A stretch of 64,000 nt of DNA, taken from Hofstenia miamia. Its lineage: Eukaryota > Xenacoelomorpha > Acoela > Hofsteniidae. The stretch spans positions 86,005-150,004 of the forward strand of contig CABFPE010000413.1 in the NCBI GenBank assembly GCA_900660155.1, in the 5' to 3' direction. The notes under the pieces are model-generated. The model made no database searches. It was not told the DNA's origin and worked only from the letters and a program-made list of their open reading frames with translations. Both the position numbers and the translations under genes were made by a program. Shown here piece by piece: positions 1-12,803 of the stretch (positions within the stretch are counted from its first letter, which is position 1; every line of letters starts with the position of its first letter).

Positions 1-3000
1 ATTCTTAATAACGTCAGTTTTCTTTATTATGGGTTTCTTTTTCATTATGTATGGACTAGGTTTACATTGTCTTTTTGCTTTGAAAACTGTAAATTGTTTA
101 ATTCTGCGTTTTGTTTTAATTGTTTTTGTTAGCCTTCCTGGCTCAGAGAAGCCATTACCGGTTTGTTCACGATTCCTGCGTCATTTATTAAATTGATTCC
201 TGACTGTGTTAGACCTACCAAATGTTAATGATATTCTCAAGGCTAGAACTAGAAAGACAGATTAGTAATTGAAAATTTAAATGTAAGCTTTCTGAATTGA
301 GAGCTGCTTAAAAAAATTTAAATAAAATTATTTAGGCCTACTAAAAGAGTTCCTTAAAAAACTAATTAAACTGCATTTAAGCCAGGCTTGCATATGGAAG
401 TGAAATTGTTTTCTATTCCCATTCCATTTCCACAACTATTTTAAAAACATTTCCATTATTTTCCATAAATGCCCAGATCTTTAAATAACTCTTAGAACAA
501 GTGATTATGGTTCTGCAGGACAAGTATTTTGCTAGTCTTAGTCCCACTTAGTTTCATTGGATTTTGCCCTAGTCATGTACCAGCCACACTGTATAAACTT
601 TTAGGACAGAGTGAACCTCCATATCCCTAGTAGTGGTTAACTAAGCTGACTAGAAGTTGAACAAAAATTAGTATTCCGTGGGATATTATTTGTTGGAGCT
701 GCTAAAGCACACATAATATAATTTTGGAATACTTTTGAACCTGACCCAGCCAAGGATATTTCAAATTTCCGGAATTGTTTACAATAAAAGTACACTTTTA
801 GAGAATAAGAATAAATAACTTAAAGTTATCTATGTATGGCCACAATATATTGCCAAACTCATGCAGTAAACTGTATCAATAACATTCTGGAAATAATTAT
901 ATTATTGAATTTTTGCTACACCGTAAAAAGATGTACCAATATATTGGTAATAACAAAATTGCTATTTGATATTAGATGTCACAAATGGGACTATATTTCC
1001 AAATACATGCTAGTGTTCTGGTCCGTTAGCAGACTGTAGCCGCGTCCAACCGTCGGCTATGGTCACAGACTTTGTTTTACGACCAAAATACCAGCTAAAA
1101 TTCATTTCTGAAAGTACTAGTGATGTCTCTTTGATTATTAATGCATTAATTCATGTACAAGAGTATTAGTTAACACGAAAGGTCACATTATATCCCCAAT
1201 TTGCATTCAATATCAGACATTTACATGCTGCACCTGCCAACACAAAATCTATGTGAAAACCTGTTTATTGGATGAGGAAATACTATTACCGATAAAAAAG
1301 CAGCTCAGTGCAGCCCATGTTAACGAAATTTTAGTTATTTGCTCGCTTAAAATTTTTTTAACGTTGATGAACAATTTGTTTCCATGATATATATTTGTAC
1401 TGTTGTTTTTAAAGCTTAGACATTTTCACGATTTTCTTTAATTGTTCAAAGTATGAGCATGCTAGAATCTTTGCATTGCACTTAGCTGTAGTCAAAAACG
1501 TCGACTACAGTGAAAAAGTCCCGGTTAACAGCCGGATACGGCTAAAGGCTCAAAGCCAACTGCCAGATACGTTCAAAGTCTTACGACCAACTGCCCTCTA
1601 AGTACAAAATCTATTTTGCACACGGCCACTGCTAAGAAAATTGAAGCTAGAACTGCTTTAGTTGTAACAGTGTGCTGAAGCAAATATGTCAATGTGGTTT
1701 ACATTAAAAAATTTTTGACTTGTATTCGTCATGTATTTGCCATGCGTTCTATGGAATTCTTTTGTTCATGCAGAGATTGCACACATTAAATAACTTTTTA
1801 AGACTGACTAGCCAGGTAGTTTATACAAGTCTCTTCCTATTTTGGAGAAAATGTTCAAAGCTCTGTGTGACTTAAACGTAAACGTATTTTGGTTATTATC
1901 AAACAATTTTTACTGTTCTTAAAACATTTATATTTTCTTAAGCACATTTAGGGTGTATTCATTGAAAAGGGCCGTTCGTAAATTTTACTCTAAAAAGTTT
2001 AAAGAGTTTCCTTTAATGGAGAAAATCTCCACTATTTAATCCAAAAATCGTGTTTTGAATTCTTAAATCTATAATAAGTTATTAGAAAGCGAACTATACC
2101 TCTAGGGATTGGCCAACTCACTACAATTTACTTTGAAAAAAATTATTTTAAACAGGTATTATTTTTCTATATATGAAAATATTTTTGTCATTCATCAAAA
2201 TTTGGCGATGATAAAATGTAAGTTTTACAATAAAAAAGAAGTTATATAAGCATTTAGATTCGAATATTTGTGTGCGTAATTTGAAATTCAGATATCGCAG
2301 TATTGTTTACTATTTTGTTCTGTTATATTAATCACCATCTGATATTAAGTGAGTCTATTGTTGACTAATATTTGTAAATATGCAGAAGCAGCTAATTTCT
2401 GTTAATTTAAGTTTTGCTACCCTAGCTTACAGTTGCTTCTGGATTTACTTATTACAGATTTCCCTATCCGCATATTTCTTTACGATTTGTTTTAGCATTT
2501 TTCGGATAATAGTTTTTTCCAAATTGCCCCTTATTATATTTTATTTATTTTTATTTATATTATGTTTATGATCGTAATGATCAACGCTTAAGGTATCACT
2601 TCGGGCGAAAAGTAAGATAAACAGAGGCCTTAAATAGTTGATGGTTATTCCCCTTAGCCTGGGTGATAGTAGATATAAGTTTAGGGATGAGTACGGTTAG
2701 GAAGCGCGGTTTGCATGTAGCTATAATTGTTGTATTTTCTCTTGTCTAATATGAGCTGAGACATTAGGTATTGGAAATGGTTCATCGCTTTGGCCGGAGG
2801 CCTGATTCTGTAAGAAGAAGTTTGGAATTAACTTATTCTCTGAATACTGTTTATCATAACCAATGGAATGAAAAGTTTCTCAAACGATAAAAGTACAGAT
2901 TTAACTAGTAGTTTCATCGATTGTTAATTAATTATAAAAATAGAATATTTTTGTCAGATTTTTCCCGTGCCCTACTTATTTGATAATTGTCTTAATTCTT

Positions 3001-3023
3001 TAGATGCAGTATAGGCTTTGACG
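1..3023. other. Intergenic, nothing supportable
   Basis: AT-rich sequence. The only open frames are short, low-complexity and lack motifs or coding-like composition on either strand. I see no RNA gene, repeat pair or transposon end that I could defend. Confidence 0.5.
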
Positions 3024-4675
3024 ATGACTTCAGGACAGTGCAAAGCTGATCCAAGCAAATTCTGCTACATATGTGGCGAATTAACATTTGCTAAAGAAAT
3101 GCGCAGCATTACCAGCCATATCAAGAAATTGTTGTACAAGGCGTACTTTCATTTTGATATAGGAGACCAAGACAAGTCATGGGCCCCTCATGCCTGTTGC
3201 TTTACATGTGTGAAAACATTGAGTGCATGGTATGCAAAAAAGAATGTTCACATGAAGTTTGGTGTGCCAATGATTTGGCGAGAGCAGAAAGATCATTCTA
3301 ATGATTGCTATTTTTGTCAGCAAGATTATACGGGCTGTACAACAACAAAAAAAGAAACACATTGTTTTCCCAAATTTGCAATCAGCAATGCGCCCAGTTG
3401 AGCACTGAAAAGAATTACTTGTACCAAAACCCCCTGATCAGGAAATGTGGAGTTCAAGCATTGGGGATGAACATTACAGTGATGAAACAGTAGAATTTTC
3501 TAATTCAGAAAGCAATAATAAACCAATACTATTTTCTCAATATGCCCTAAATGACTTATGCAGAGATCTTTATTTAAGTGAACTTCTTGCATCAAGGATC
3601 AAAGAACGAAATCTTTTTAGAAAAGGTGTGAAAATAATATTGTACAGAAAACGTGCACAAAACTTACATGTTTTGTTCACTTTGAAATGTGATTAATGCT
3701 TCTGCAATGACATTGTTGGACTTTTTGAACATCTGGAAATACCATATGATAACACCAACTTGCGACTTTACTTAGAAGCATCCAAGGAAAGCATAAAAGC
3801 TGTTTTGCTTCTAAATGGGAACACCCTGCCATCTGTTCCTATAGCTTACAGCACAACCATGAAAGAATCATATGAAAATTTAAAAACAATTTTAGTAAGC
3901 ATACAGTATGAAGTCCATAAATGGCATGTTTGTGAAGATTTCAAGGTTATAGCCATGCTCACTGGCCTTCAGTCAGGCTATATTAAATTTTGTTGCTTCT
4001 TGTGCTTATTGGACTCTAGAGCAAGAGCTGAACACTATGTACGCAAGCACTGGCCTGTTAGAGATGAAATTAAACAATGAAAACATAACATCAAACAAAA
4101 ACGAATTCTGCAAAGTGATAGAATATATTTACCACCTTTGCAGATTAAACTCGGTTTGTTCAAGCAGTTTGTGAAAGTACTAGACAAGGATTCCTTGGCA
4201 TTTGCATATCTTGCAGAAAAGTTTCCTTCATTAAGTCGAGCTAAAATAAAAGAAGGTATCTTAATAGGTCCCCAAATTTGAAAAATTGTTCTTGATGAAA
4301 CTTTTAACACACATCTTACGAGAAAACAAAAATGCGCCTTTGAGTCATTCAAGAAAGTTTGTGATAACTTCCTGGGAAAACATCGTTCAGAAGACTATGT
4401 GCAAGCTGTGAATGATCTATTGCATCATTTTCATCATATGGGATGCAACATTTCTCTAAAAGTTCATGTGCTCCACTCTCATTTGGATTTTTTTTGCTGA
4501 GAATCTTGGCCATGTGAGTGATGAACATGGCGAAAGGTTCCATCAAGAGATATTTCATTAATAGAAAAACGTTTTAAAGGAAAATGGAACACTGTTATGT
4601 TGGCAGACTACTGCTGGGATTTAAAAAAGGATGACGACACTCTACAAAAGAGAGTTAACAGGACAAATGTTGTTT
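3024..4675 (+). pseudogene. Broken transposon-type multi-zinc-finger gene
   Basis: Reading along the plus strand and moving between frames gives one long, gene-like protein. Its N-terminus is cysteine-rich, with CxxC pairs around FCYICG, CCFTC and CYFC. Later blocks read DLCRDLYLSELLASR, SKESIKAVLLLNGN, FKVIAMLTGLQSGY, FLCLLDSRARAEHYV and LPPLQIKLGLFKQFVKVLDK. This layout is that of an uncharacterised, high-copy family I know from arthropod, cnidarian and other animal genomes, generally regarded as transposon-derived. Nothing in it lets me assign a catalytic mechanism. The copy is dead: there is a frameshift near 3390, stop codons at about 3694, 4078 and 4279, and further stops near 4495. The open pieces are 3024-3401, 3445-3696 and 3760-4080, followed by the tail to 4675. 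Family assignment is from recalled pattern, not from a search. Confidence 0.7.
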
Positions 4676-4756
4676 AAACTGGTTAATTCGGTGTTTTTTT
4701 TTCAAAAAAAATTAATAATAAGGTACATGAAAATGGTACCTAATCCAGAGAAATAA

Positions 4757-5637
4757 ATGTCAGATTTGGAATCAGCATACTTTTCTTACACCGAAATAGA
4801 TCTTATATGTCTTGTACTTTTTTTCAATTCAACATTAGAAAGTATTAAGATATGTAACAACATCATTCAGGAATCACACAGAATGAAATATTTAGGAGTA
4901 TTAATTGATAATAAGTTGAATTTTGAACACGAGGCAAACAACATCATAAAGAAAATGGCGTACGGTATAAGATCAATTCAAAAAATTGGAAAGTTTATAC
5001 CAATAGAGTGGAGGGTAATACTCTTTCGATCACTTGTTCTATGCCATTTCTTGTACTCATCTTGTATATTAACGAACTTACATAAAAAAGGAAAATCGAA
5101 ATTAGAGAAAATATTTAAAGGGGGAATAAACATAAGTAGCAGCAAAAATAAAAGAAATAATGTGTATATATCATCTATGATCATTAAAAGCTCTTCAAAG
5201 TATTAGATGTTTATCTACATTATATTTTTTAAAAGGAAATCGAATATTCCTAATCATTTCAATCAAAGACAATTACATTTGGTAAAACTAAGTATAATAG
5301 AAAAATAATGAAAAACGGATTCCTAAATTATTTAACAAATTGGATTACAGTACAAGAAGTGAAAAAATTATACAATATTTAAGAAGTTGACAAACATGAT
5401 TACACAACAAAATATCAATTATCTGACTAATTATAGAATAAGATGTGTAACTCAAGACAATAAGTAAAAAATATTTATTAAGTAATATGTAATTTATAAA
5501 CGTAACCAAGAAACAAACATTTACTGTCATAACTATGCTCATATGAAGGAAGTTGCATTATTTATGTTCTTAAAGAGTTTGTAAACTTATACATGTATAT
5601 GTACATGAGAACTTATATATATGTTGTTGTTGTTGTT
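4757..5637 (+). pseudogene. Non-LTR retrotransposon RT C-terminal fragment (LINE relic)
   Basis: The open frame to 5206 carries the block that follows the catalytic motifs in CR1/Jockey-like LINE reverse transcriptases: RMKYLGVLIDNKLNFEHE, then a run of the type KKMAYGIRSIQKIGKFIPIEW and RVILFRSLVLCHFLYSSC. Similar sequence continues in broken frames after the stop at 5206, ending with NRIRCVTQDNK. A short (TTG)n tract at about 5620-5636 would fit the microsatellite 3' tail common in these elements. The N-terminal part of the RT, including the YxDD motif, is absent, so this is a 5'-truncated dead insertion on the plus strand. Confidence 0.75.
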
Positions 5638-8052
5638 AAAAAATTGATTAGAATTCTATATACTATGCACTATATTGTTGTGTGAAAAGAGAATATACAA
5701 ATAAGTATTTTTCCAGAACACATGCCCCCTCATCACTTGCTATTCTTTAATTGCAATTTTCTTGCTTCAAGCAGGGATGAAATTTGTGATTGTTTAGTAC
5801 TTAAGTGTGGAAAATCCCAAACCATGCAACAGTGGTGTCAAATGCCTTAAAAATCATGAAGGCCTGAGGTTAAAAATTTTTTATGTGAGCACGTGTAAGG
5901 AATTAAACAGTTTTTTTGTGATTTCTTGAGAAAAATTTGTACTCACGAACTAATAAATATATGCAAAATCAGAAGGCACCACAGCATAGGGAATTTCGCC
6001 TCTTTCACTTAAGTTTTAAAGGCACGCTTAATCCTGTCCACATTAATGTGTGCCTTAAAAGAGATTTTGCCAACAATGGTGCCATCGGATGCGCAACCTC
6101 TGATTTTGCGCATGGTAAGCCTCAATAAGTTTGGGAGATTTATCTATATACAAAATACAGTTAATGTTCTCTGTTGTTCTCATGAGCTAAATCTTAGAAT
6201 CATTTAAACACTAAATATAAAAAGTATTAAGTCCTTTAAAAAATTATAATTTTCAAGGAAAATAGTCAATCTTTTCAAATTCTTCAGCCAGAGCAATACG
6301 CTCTTGTACAAATTATGTTCTAGCACATTCACCAAAAGATGTTCCAGGGCTCACAATTTAAAATTTCCAAATAGACTTGGAGAAGTAAGTTGGGAAAGGT
6401 GAGGAAACGGGTTGTAATTTTAAAGACCACAAACTATTTTAAAGATGAACACTTAAAGACAATTTTGAAAATATTTTGGCTTTGCTTAAATTGATAAATT
6501 TTTAGTAACTAACATTTCTTTTCACTCTACTTCAATATCAATATTTAGCATGTTTTCTTGAATAAATTTCTTTGTTCAAACTACTAGCAACAAATTTAAA
6601 ATTCAATTGAATAATTTGTAGAATATGATTTGAAAAATTTAAAAGACAGCTGCTATTAGTCTGAACACAATTCAACTTAAATGAAAAAGATTTCTTGCAA
6701 AAATTAGTTTTCAATACATTATCCTCACAAAGATTCTCTTAGCAGCATTCTTTTAGTATTTTTCCTATGGTAAATGTGCACACATTTACAAGGCGAAAAT
6801 AGAAAATAATGTGCTCCATTTCATCTGTTAAATTTTGCAACAGTTGTCTGAGTCAAAATATTCTCACTTTCAAAATATAGAAAAATTCGGTTTTACTAAA
6901 ATATTTTTGGCTTGATTGTCATTTTTAGTAAAGCCCGAATGCTTCAGGTTCTTTCGTTGCCCCTCATTTCTACATATTGGCTCTTTTTCAGAAAGAAACT
7001 GAATTTCTAACCATCTACTTCAAATCTGAGAGAATGTAGGACATTTCTTGTAGTGATAATGACTAAAATTTTGTTTTTGCAAAGTTTTTAGTATATAACA
7101 CTTAAAATTTGGTGAAAAATTTTAAACTTTCATTGGTCTTTTTTATTTTTGCCAGATAATTAAAAATTTCAATTTGCGGTCAATAGCTTTACTTGCTTAG
7201 AAAAAGAATAATTGAAGAATGCACATTTATTGTAAGCATTGGTACACAAAATTTCTGTAACTTAGTGCTGCGAAATCTCATTTGTGAATTAATGACAGAA
7301 AATTTGAAATTTTAAAAATTACAGTAATCAATTGTAGTAAATTTGTAACCATTAGTTGTACACTGTAGTAAACGAATGGGAAAATTAATGAAAACTTAAT
7401 ATTACATACAAATATTTTGGTCTTCGGAAAACAAGGACGCCTAAGCCCCCATAGCCCCCAGCTTTGACGCCAATGCCATGCACTGCCTTATTGTATATGT
7501 GAATATAGTGGAACGAAACACAATTTAGGATATATACAATTTGTACTCTAGTATTGTGTTTTTGTAATTTAGTGTCTACTTTTTTTATCAAATTTAGTAT
7601 TTACATTATTTACTCTAATGACTGCTAGTAAAAAATGTCTCTTTCGTTATCATGAAGGTTTCTCCCTATACTGCCAAGTTTTTTCTATTGGCAAAAATGA
7701 TCATGAATAATAGTAAAATTGACTTATATATACAGCAATTAATGTGCCATCTAACAAATTTTCAATTGGTAATTTAACATAAAGCAGATATTTTACTTAC
7801 TGAGATAGTTAGCTTTTATTACAATATAGAATATAAATGCTGATTGACATTTTCCCTATAAGTTAATTTGGAAATAATTGCATTTATATAATAACAAATA
7901 TCTGTTGAAGAAGCTAGAAATTTATATGAGAATAAAGTGATAAGAATAGAAACACTACAGTTTTCAAATAATGATGCCCTTATCCTGCAGATGCAGTGTA
8001 AATTTCCAATTTGTCATAAAGTTCATTCCCAGGTAGAAACCATTGCCAAAGC
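5638..8052. other. Intergenic, one diverged repeat copy
   Basis: AT-rich, with no supportable gene. The only structure I recognise is a diverged copy of a dispersed repeat at about 6060-6440, listed separately. The open frame at 7937-8152 is antisense to the better candidate at 8053-8514. Confidence 0.45.
6060..6440 (+). repeat. Diverged copy of the TTAACCTTAA...ACAGCC repeat family
   Basis: The order of short blocks matches the copy at 20191-20622: CTCAATAAGTTTGGGAGAT, then ATTTTCAAGGAAAATAGTCA, then a CAGCCAGAGCAATACGCTC segment, then TTTCCAAATAGACTTGGAGA. The copy near 63 kb carries the same blocks in reverse complement. Identity looks moderate by eye, and the ends here are not defined. 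Confidence 0.5.
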
Positions 8053-8514
8053 CTACAATTTTGACATTATATGTAATAGTGAAAAAAATGCTAATATTGT
8101 AAACAACAAATCGTCCCCCTTTGATTCTGTACTTTCTTCAGGACACCAATGATCCAAAAATAAGTTATTAGATGATTCATTTAGTTCTTTGTTGAAGAAT
8201 GTAGAAAACTGGACGTGGAAAGTACCATCGGAATTTAGCACGCACATTTCTCCAGACTGAATCCATGTTTGCTGCCTATTTGTAGAATCATTAAAGCTTA
8301 AAACGCTTTCGCTATTAGCAAATATTGTGAATCCATAGGTAACAGTTGAAGTCATTCTTTCTTTTCCTTGCGACGCATTAACATTATGGTAACCTGTAGT
8401 ATGGAAAGCATCTTCTTTGTGCAAATACGATAGAATATTTTCACAGAACGAAATAGATTGTGCAGTTATGTAATTGCACAGTAAGCTTACTTGCAATAGA
8501 GTTGAAAACCTCAT
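8053..8514 (-). CDS. Putative small secreted or surface-anchored protein, unrecognised
   Basis: The open frame reaches 8571, but I prefer the second methionine (8514). It starts MRFSTLLQVSLLCNYITAQS, which looks like a signal peptide with cleavage after about residue 19. The predicted product has 153 residues. The middle holds cysteines in FCENIL, GEMCVLN and HWCPEE, and Asn-x-Ser/Thr glycosylation sites (NAS, NDS, NES). The last about 18 residues are hydrophobic (LLFTILAFFSLLHIM) after an ESKGDD stretch, as in a GPI-addition signal or a single membrane anchor. I do not recognise the family. It is a single uninterrupted exon; upstream exons cannot be excluded. The frame may also be fortuitous, although it is unusually polar and complex for this AT-rich region. 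Confidence 0.4.
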   Translation of the reverse strand: MRFSTLLQVSLLCNYITAQSISFCENILSYLHKEDAFHTTGYHNVNASQGKERMTSTVTYGFTIFANSESVLSFNDSTNRQQTWIQSGEMCVLNSDGTFHVQFSTFFNKELNESSNNLFLDHWCPEESTESKGDDLLFTILAFFSLLHIMSKL

Positions 8515-8953
8515 TGCACTTAATGCGAATGAATCTAAATGCAAGTGCCAAATTTGGTTGCAAAATACCACTCAGCAATATTATGCACAATGAGTAATTA
8601 GCATATTTCTCATGGCAAATTGTCAATATGAATCTAAATTTCAAAAATGCGTAGAGCTTTATATATTGGAATATAAGGGTGACAGAGATATCTATTCCTT
8701 TATCTCAGGGTGAATCATTTGTCAGTCCTTGAATTTCCAATAAATTGGATATATCAAAGGAAAATATATTTCAATGGTTACTTTCATAACTTATATGATA
8801 TGCCTTTTAACTAAACAGAGTGAACACCCAATAATTACGTCCGCGGTTTAGCAAAAAAGAGAATTTTAGTAAAAAAACAAATGCAATGTTGTCGCGTGCG
8901 CTTGATTCGGAAATAACTTCAAAAATCTCTATTAATAGCTAATAGGCGTGCGC

Positions 8954-8957
<4 letters not shown>

Positions 8958-8987
<30 letters not shown>

Positions 8988-9417
8988 NNNNNNNNNNNNN
9001 NNNNNNNNNNNNNNNNNNNNNNNNNNNNNNNNNNNNNNNNNNNNNNNNNNNNNNNNNNNNNNNNNNNNNNNNNNNNNNNNNNNNNNNNNNNNNNNNNNNN
9101 NNNNNNNNNNNNNNNNNNNNNNNNNNNNNNNNNNNNNNNNNNNNNNNNNNNNNNNNNNNNNNNNNNNNNNNNNNNNNNNNNNNNNNNNNNNNNNNNNNNN
9201 NNNNNNNNNNNNNNNNNNNNNNNNNNNNNNNNNNNNNNNNNNNNNNNNNNNNNNNNNNNNNNNNNNNNNNNNNNNNNNNNNNNNNNNNNNNNNNNNNNNN
9301 NNNNNNNNNNNNNNNNNNNNNNNNNNNNNNNNNNNNNNNNNNNNNNNNNNNNNNNNNNNNNNNNNNNNNNNNNNNNNNNNNNNNNNNNNNNNNNNNTATA
9401 TATATATATATATATAT
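8958..9417. repeat. (TA)n microsatellite interrupted by an assembly gap
   Basis: A pure TA run enters the N gap at 8988-9396 and TA resumes on the other side to 9417. The gap most likely lies in or beside an unresolved TA tract. Open frames crossing it (poly-YI) are artefacts. Confidence 0.95.
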
Positions 9418-9810
9418 TGCGTTTTAATTCCTGTACAATGCAACAACCTGTAATATAAAAAAGAACTTTAGGGAAAGTGGCAAGTTCCGCAAGTTCCAGT
9501 TAGTATATAATTACTAGCACTGTAAAGTATATGGAAGGTCTCTTAAGAACTACTGCATTGTACGTAGGCATTTCTCCGAGTTTGCACATTTGAAAATTGA
9601 AATTTAGTATGAAGCGGATGACTTTTGCCATTCAAAATTTTATTAGGATTTGCATCAAGCCTTTTCCTGAAAATTCATTATTTGATAATTGTACCAACCT
9701 TCTATCAATTTTTGTAAGTGCTCAAAGTAGTTGCAAAGGTCTTCTAAGCAGCCTCCGTTGATTTTTAAAAATAACAGTTCCCCATACGTGTGATTCATAT
9801 AAGTAAATTG

Positions 9811-9824
9811 GACATATATATACA

Positions 9825-9861
<37 letters not shown>
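9811..9861. repeat. (TA)n / TATACA microsatellite
   Basis: Two TA runs interrupted by TACATATA units. The flanks between 9418 and 10154 hold no gene I can support. Confidence 0.9.
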
Positions 9862-9862
<1 letters not shown>

Positions 9863-10154
9863 GAAACCATATTTTTGCTTTTCTACATTTAAATGAGTAA
9901 TAAAGCAAGATAAGCACTTAGTCATATGATTAGCCTAACTTTCTTCAAAATGCTTTGAGATTGTGTATTTGATTTTAGACTTTTAGCAATATGTAAGCTT
10001 AAATATTTATAGGTATCTTACCACACAATTCTTTATTTCATTCAACGTACCTTTGCGAATAATATGATGTGCAACTGCAAATTCAAATGCTTTCGAAACA
10101 TTCATTTGCAGGTTTCGCTTTAGGTTTCATTAATTAAACGCCAATGCTTTCTTG

Positions 10155-11690
10155 CTACAATTTCAAATAATTTAATGTTCTATTGCTTTGTATATTCGCC
10201 ATAATCTTCATGTCGTCAGAATACTTAGAGTTGTCGCATTTGATACGATTTATGCCTAGGTTTTCATTTGACATCAGAAAAAGGTTACCAGAGCGTGGGT
10301 CTCCTTGTGGTACCTCTACAACAGTCATAATTTTTTCAGCATATTCAGTTGTATTGTAACGCATTTTTTGCATCCAATTTTCTATATATGATCTTATCAA
10401 TTCAGCTAACATTTTACTACTTGCTTCTATTCTGCAATATAGTTTTGAAAGCACTGCAAAAGTAAAAAATATAACTTTTACGAAAATTTCACTAAAGATA
10501 TTTGCCTAGAATTTAGTGTTTTATATACATAATTCGTTGTGCATAGCAATCCATCTGTTGTACCTCTTTTAGATTCAGTGCAAATTCCTGATCATTCAAA
10601 GTATTTTACATATTCTCAATATATTTGTCAGAAACACACCTGTCTAAGATTGGTATAGCACTGATTTGACTAAATTTCTTTCAATTGTTCTCTGCAATGT
10701 GGTCTTTGTTATTTGTTTTTGGCACAGTTGTGACGATTGCTGACTTCCATTTTTTAAGGTATGTCAAATTGACAAAACATCTATTGAAGAATTGAAGTTA
10801 CACCCGTTAGCAAAGAATGATGCTTATAAAACCAAGTAGAGATCTTCGGAAAGCCAAAAGATTTGTGGGCTTTAATTTTACTAAGAGCTGCCGAATTTTC
10901 TCTGTAGAAATATTTGGAATGCCATGGGATATCTTCTAGGATCCAAGACATTTATCCATATGGTTACCTTTATTGAATATTTTGAAAAACTCATTGAAAA
11001 TGTTTGCTTCATGTTCATTTAAATTTATATTTATATTTCCTTTTGTATCTGACAATGCTACACGTTAGTTATTCGGGTACTATCTGGACGAAACTTCTTT
11101 GAAACCTATTTGATAAGGCTTTATCTCCATTCTTTAAGCATTTCCTTTTGATATTAATCAACTCATTTAAAGAATATATTTCCTCTCTTAATATATCATC
11201 CCAATGAGTTTCATCCAATAAAAACATTATTTTCTGTTGATCATAGGCTTTCTGGCTTTGGACACTGTTNACCTTTATTGAATATTTTGAAAAACTCATT
11301 GAAAATGTTTGCTTCATGTTCATTTAAATTTATATTTATATTTCCTTTTGTATCTGACAATGCTACACGTTAGTTATTCGGGTACTATCTGGACGAAACT
11401 TCTTTGAAACCTATTTGATAAGGCTTTATCTCCATTCTTTAAGCATTTCCTTTTGATATTAATCAACTCATTTAAAGAATATATTTCCTCTCTTAATATA
11501 TCATCCCAATGAGTTTCATCCAATAAAAACATTATTTTCTGTTGATCATAGGCTTTCTGGCTTTGGACACTGTTTGACTGCTTTAGCTTGTTTGGTGCTT
11601 TATAACTAGATTCAATTTTTCGATTTAATATTGGACTTAGGGAATACATTATATTTATATTCCCAAAAGATGATTCGCACAAAATATTGT
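10155..11690 (-). pseudogene. Non-LTR retrotransposon reverse transcriptase fragment
   Basis: Read on the minus strand from about 11690 down to 10155, broken frames follow the order of a LINE reverse transcriptase. There is an N-terminal connector (DDILREEIYSLNELINIKRK), an EHEANIFNEFF block, the fingers region (WKSAIVTTVPKTN, ISAIPILDRCVS), then motif B as VPQGDPRSGNLF and motif C as YSDDMKI near 10250. Several frameshifts and stops make it non-functional. The stretch around 11270 is present twice because of an assembly join (see separate entry), so the real element is about 300 bp shorter than it appears. Confidence 0.75.
10966..11574. other. Exact 304-bp duplication around a single N (assembly join)
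   Basis: Bases 10966-11269 are repeated without visible difference at 11271-11574, separated by one N. This is the signature of two contigs whose overlapping ends were placed side by side instead of merged. It should be collapsed before the LINE fragment is measured. Confidence 0.85.
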
Positions 11691-12636
11691 AGTCGTCAAC
11701 CTGAATGACGTAAGCAACAGCCAGTTGTAATAAAGAGAGAAGAAGCGTATGTATGTTTACAGATTTTTAGAATTTAAAAATTGTAAGCATTCAAGATTTT
11801 TCTAATTGGCATTGGCCAACTACATATATACAAGCACGTATATCTCTTTTTGCTACGTTCCTGTGACACGAATATGCTTACAAGAATAACAACTGAAAAT
11901 CCAGCTAGTCGCCAAATATTACCTAAAAGTTAAATATCCTTTTTAAATATTTCAATAAAATTTTTCCCCAATCTCCAGTCAATTGCTTTTGTATATAGAA
12001 TATTAACCCCGTCATCCCTCCCGATTTATTTGAGAAGTTTTGAATGTATCAACCATTTCTCAGTTCCTTTATATATTGCTGTGTAAACAATTTATTATTA
12101 TTCTCTTGTAAAATTTTTTATATATAATTATTGTTTAGTTTTGCACAACTTGTGTTTAGTTTGTGCATATTAAATGTTTATTGTTTTCCATTTCATAGTG
12201 GTCATTTAAAATTTACTAGTCCATTTTGTTTCATATAACAAAACTACGTTATGCTTCTTGAAATTTATCACAAAATCAGTTTCAGAAAAGTTTGATAGCA
12301 TACCATTAATATTATTTGAGCAAATTAAGAGAAGTGAATTCTTTGCTTAGAGACAAATCAATCCATTTTGCACCTTCTCTACGATACAGCTTTAAGTTCA
12401 TATGCCTCTAAGTTAGGAGCTTCAACTTTACCAGATTGAAGTCTCATTTTCTTGTTTTTGTTCAATTTTAACTCGCTTTGAAATATATACCTTGAAATTA
12501 AAAGAGTTAGTATTCTTAAGATTCGCACAATTTTTAGTACACTCTTTGCATGTACATACTTTTTGAGTCTGACTAACAATGTCCGCGTTTTGTTTTCATC
12601 ATATCTACGTAATCTATATATATATATATATATTGT
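11691..12636. other. Intergenic, nothing supportable
   Basis: AT-rich; short motif-free frames only, with one TA run at about 12618-12633 immediately before the Tc1-like scrap. Confidence 0.45.
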
Positions 12637-12803
12637 CCATGGGACCACGTTCATCCTAGGGCTCAAGAACTGTTCCCAGAAGGACAAGAAATCCCCCACA
12701 ATGATAATGCCTCAATTCAGACAGGTAGAACTGCTTAAGAATGACACAACGAACATGCTAATGAAGCTAAACATCCAATCTGACCACCTCAACCCCAGGC
12801 CCA
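12637..12803 (+). pseudogene. Tc1-like transposase (DDE_3) scrap
   Basis: One forward frame reads ELFPEGQEIPHNDNASIQTG, then stops, then EHANEAKHPI and PPQPQAH. This matches the layout around the second catalytic Asp of Tc1-type transposases: a G-(I/x)-(x)-DNA-x-x-H block, then a spacer with EH, then a WPPQSPD-like block. The Asp in HNDNAS is present. Two in-frame stops and loss of the third catalytic motif show it is a relic. It directly abuts a TA tract, the usual Tc1/mariner target. A longer open frame of another phase covers the same bases and is not meaningful. Confidence 0.55.

Noticed and set aside
8919-9446. Long open frames rich in YI crossing the N gap
   Set aside because: They consist of TA microsatellite and N-derived X residues.
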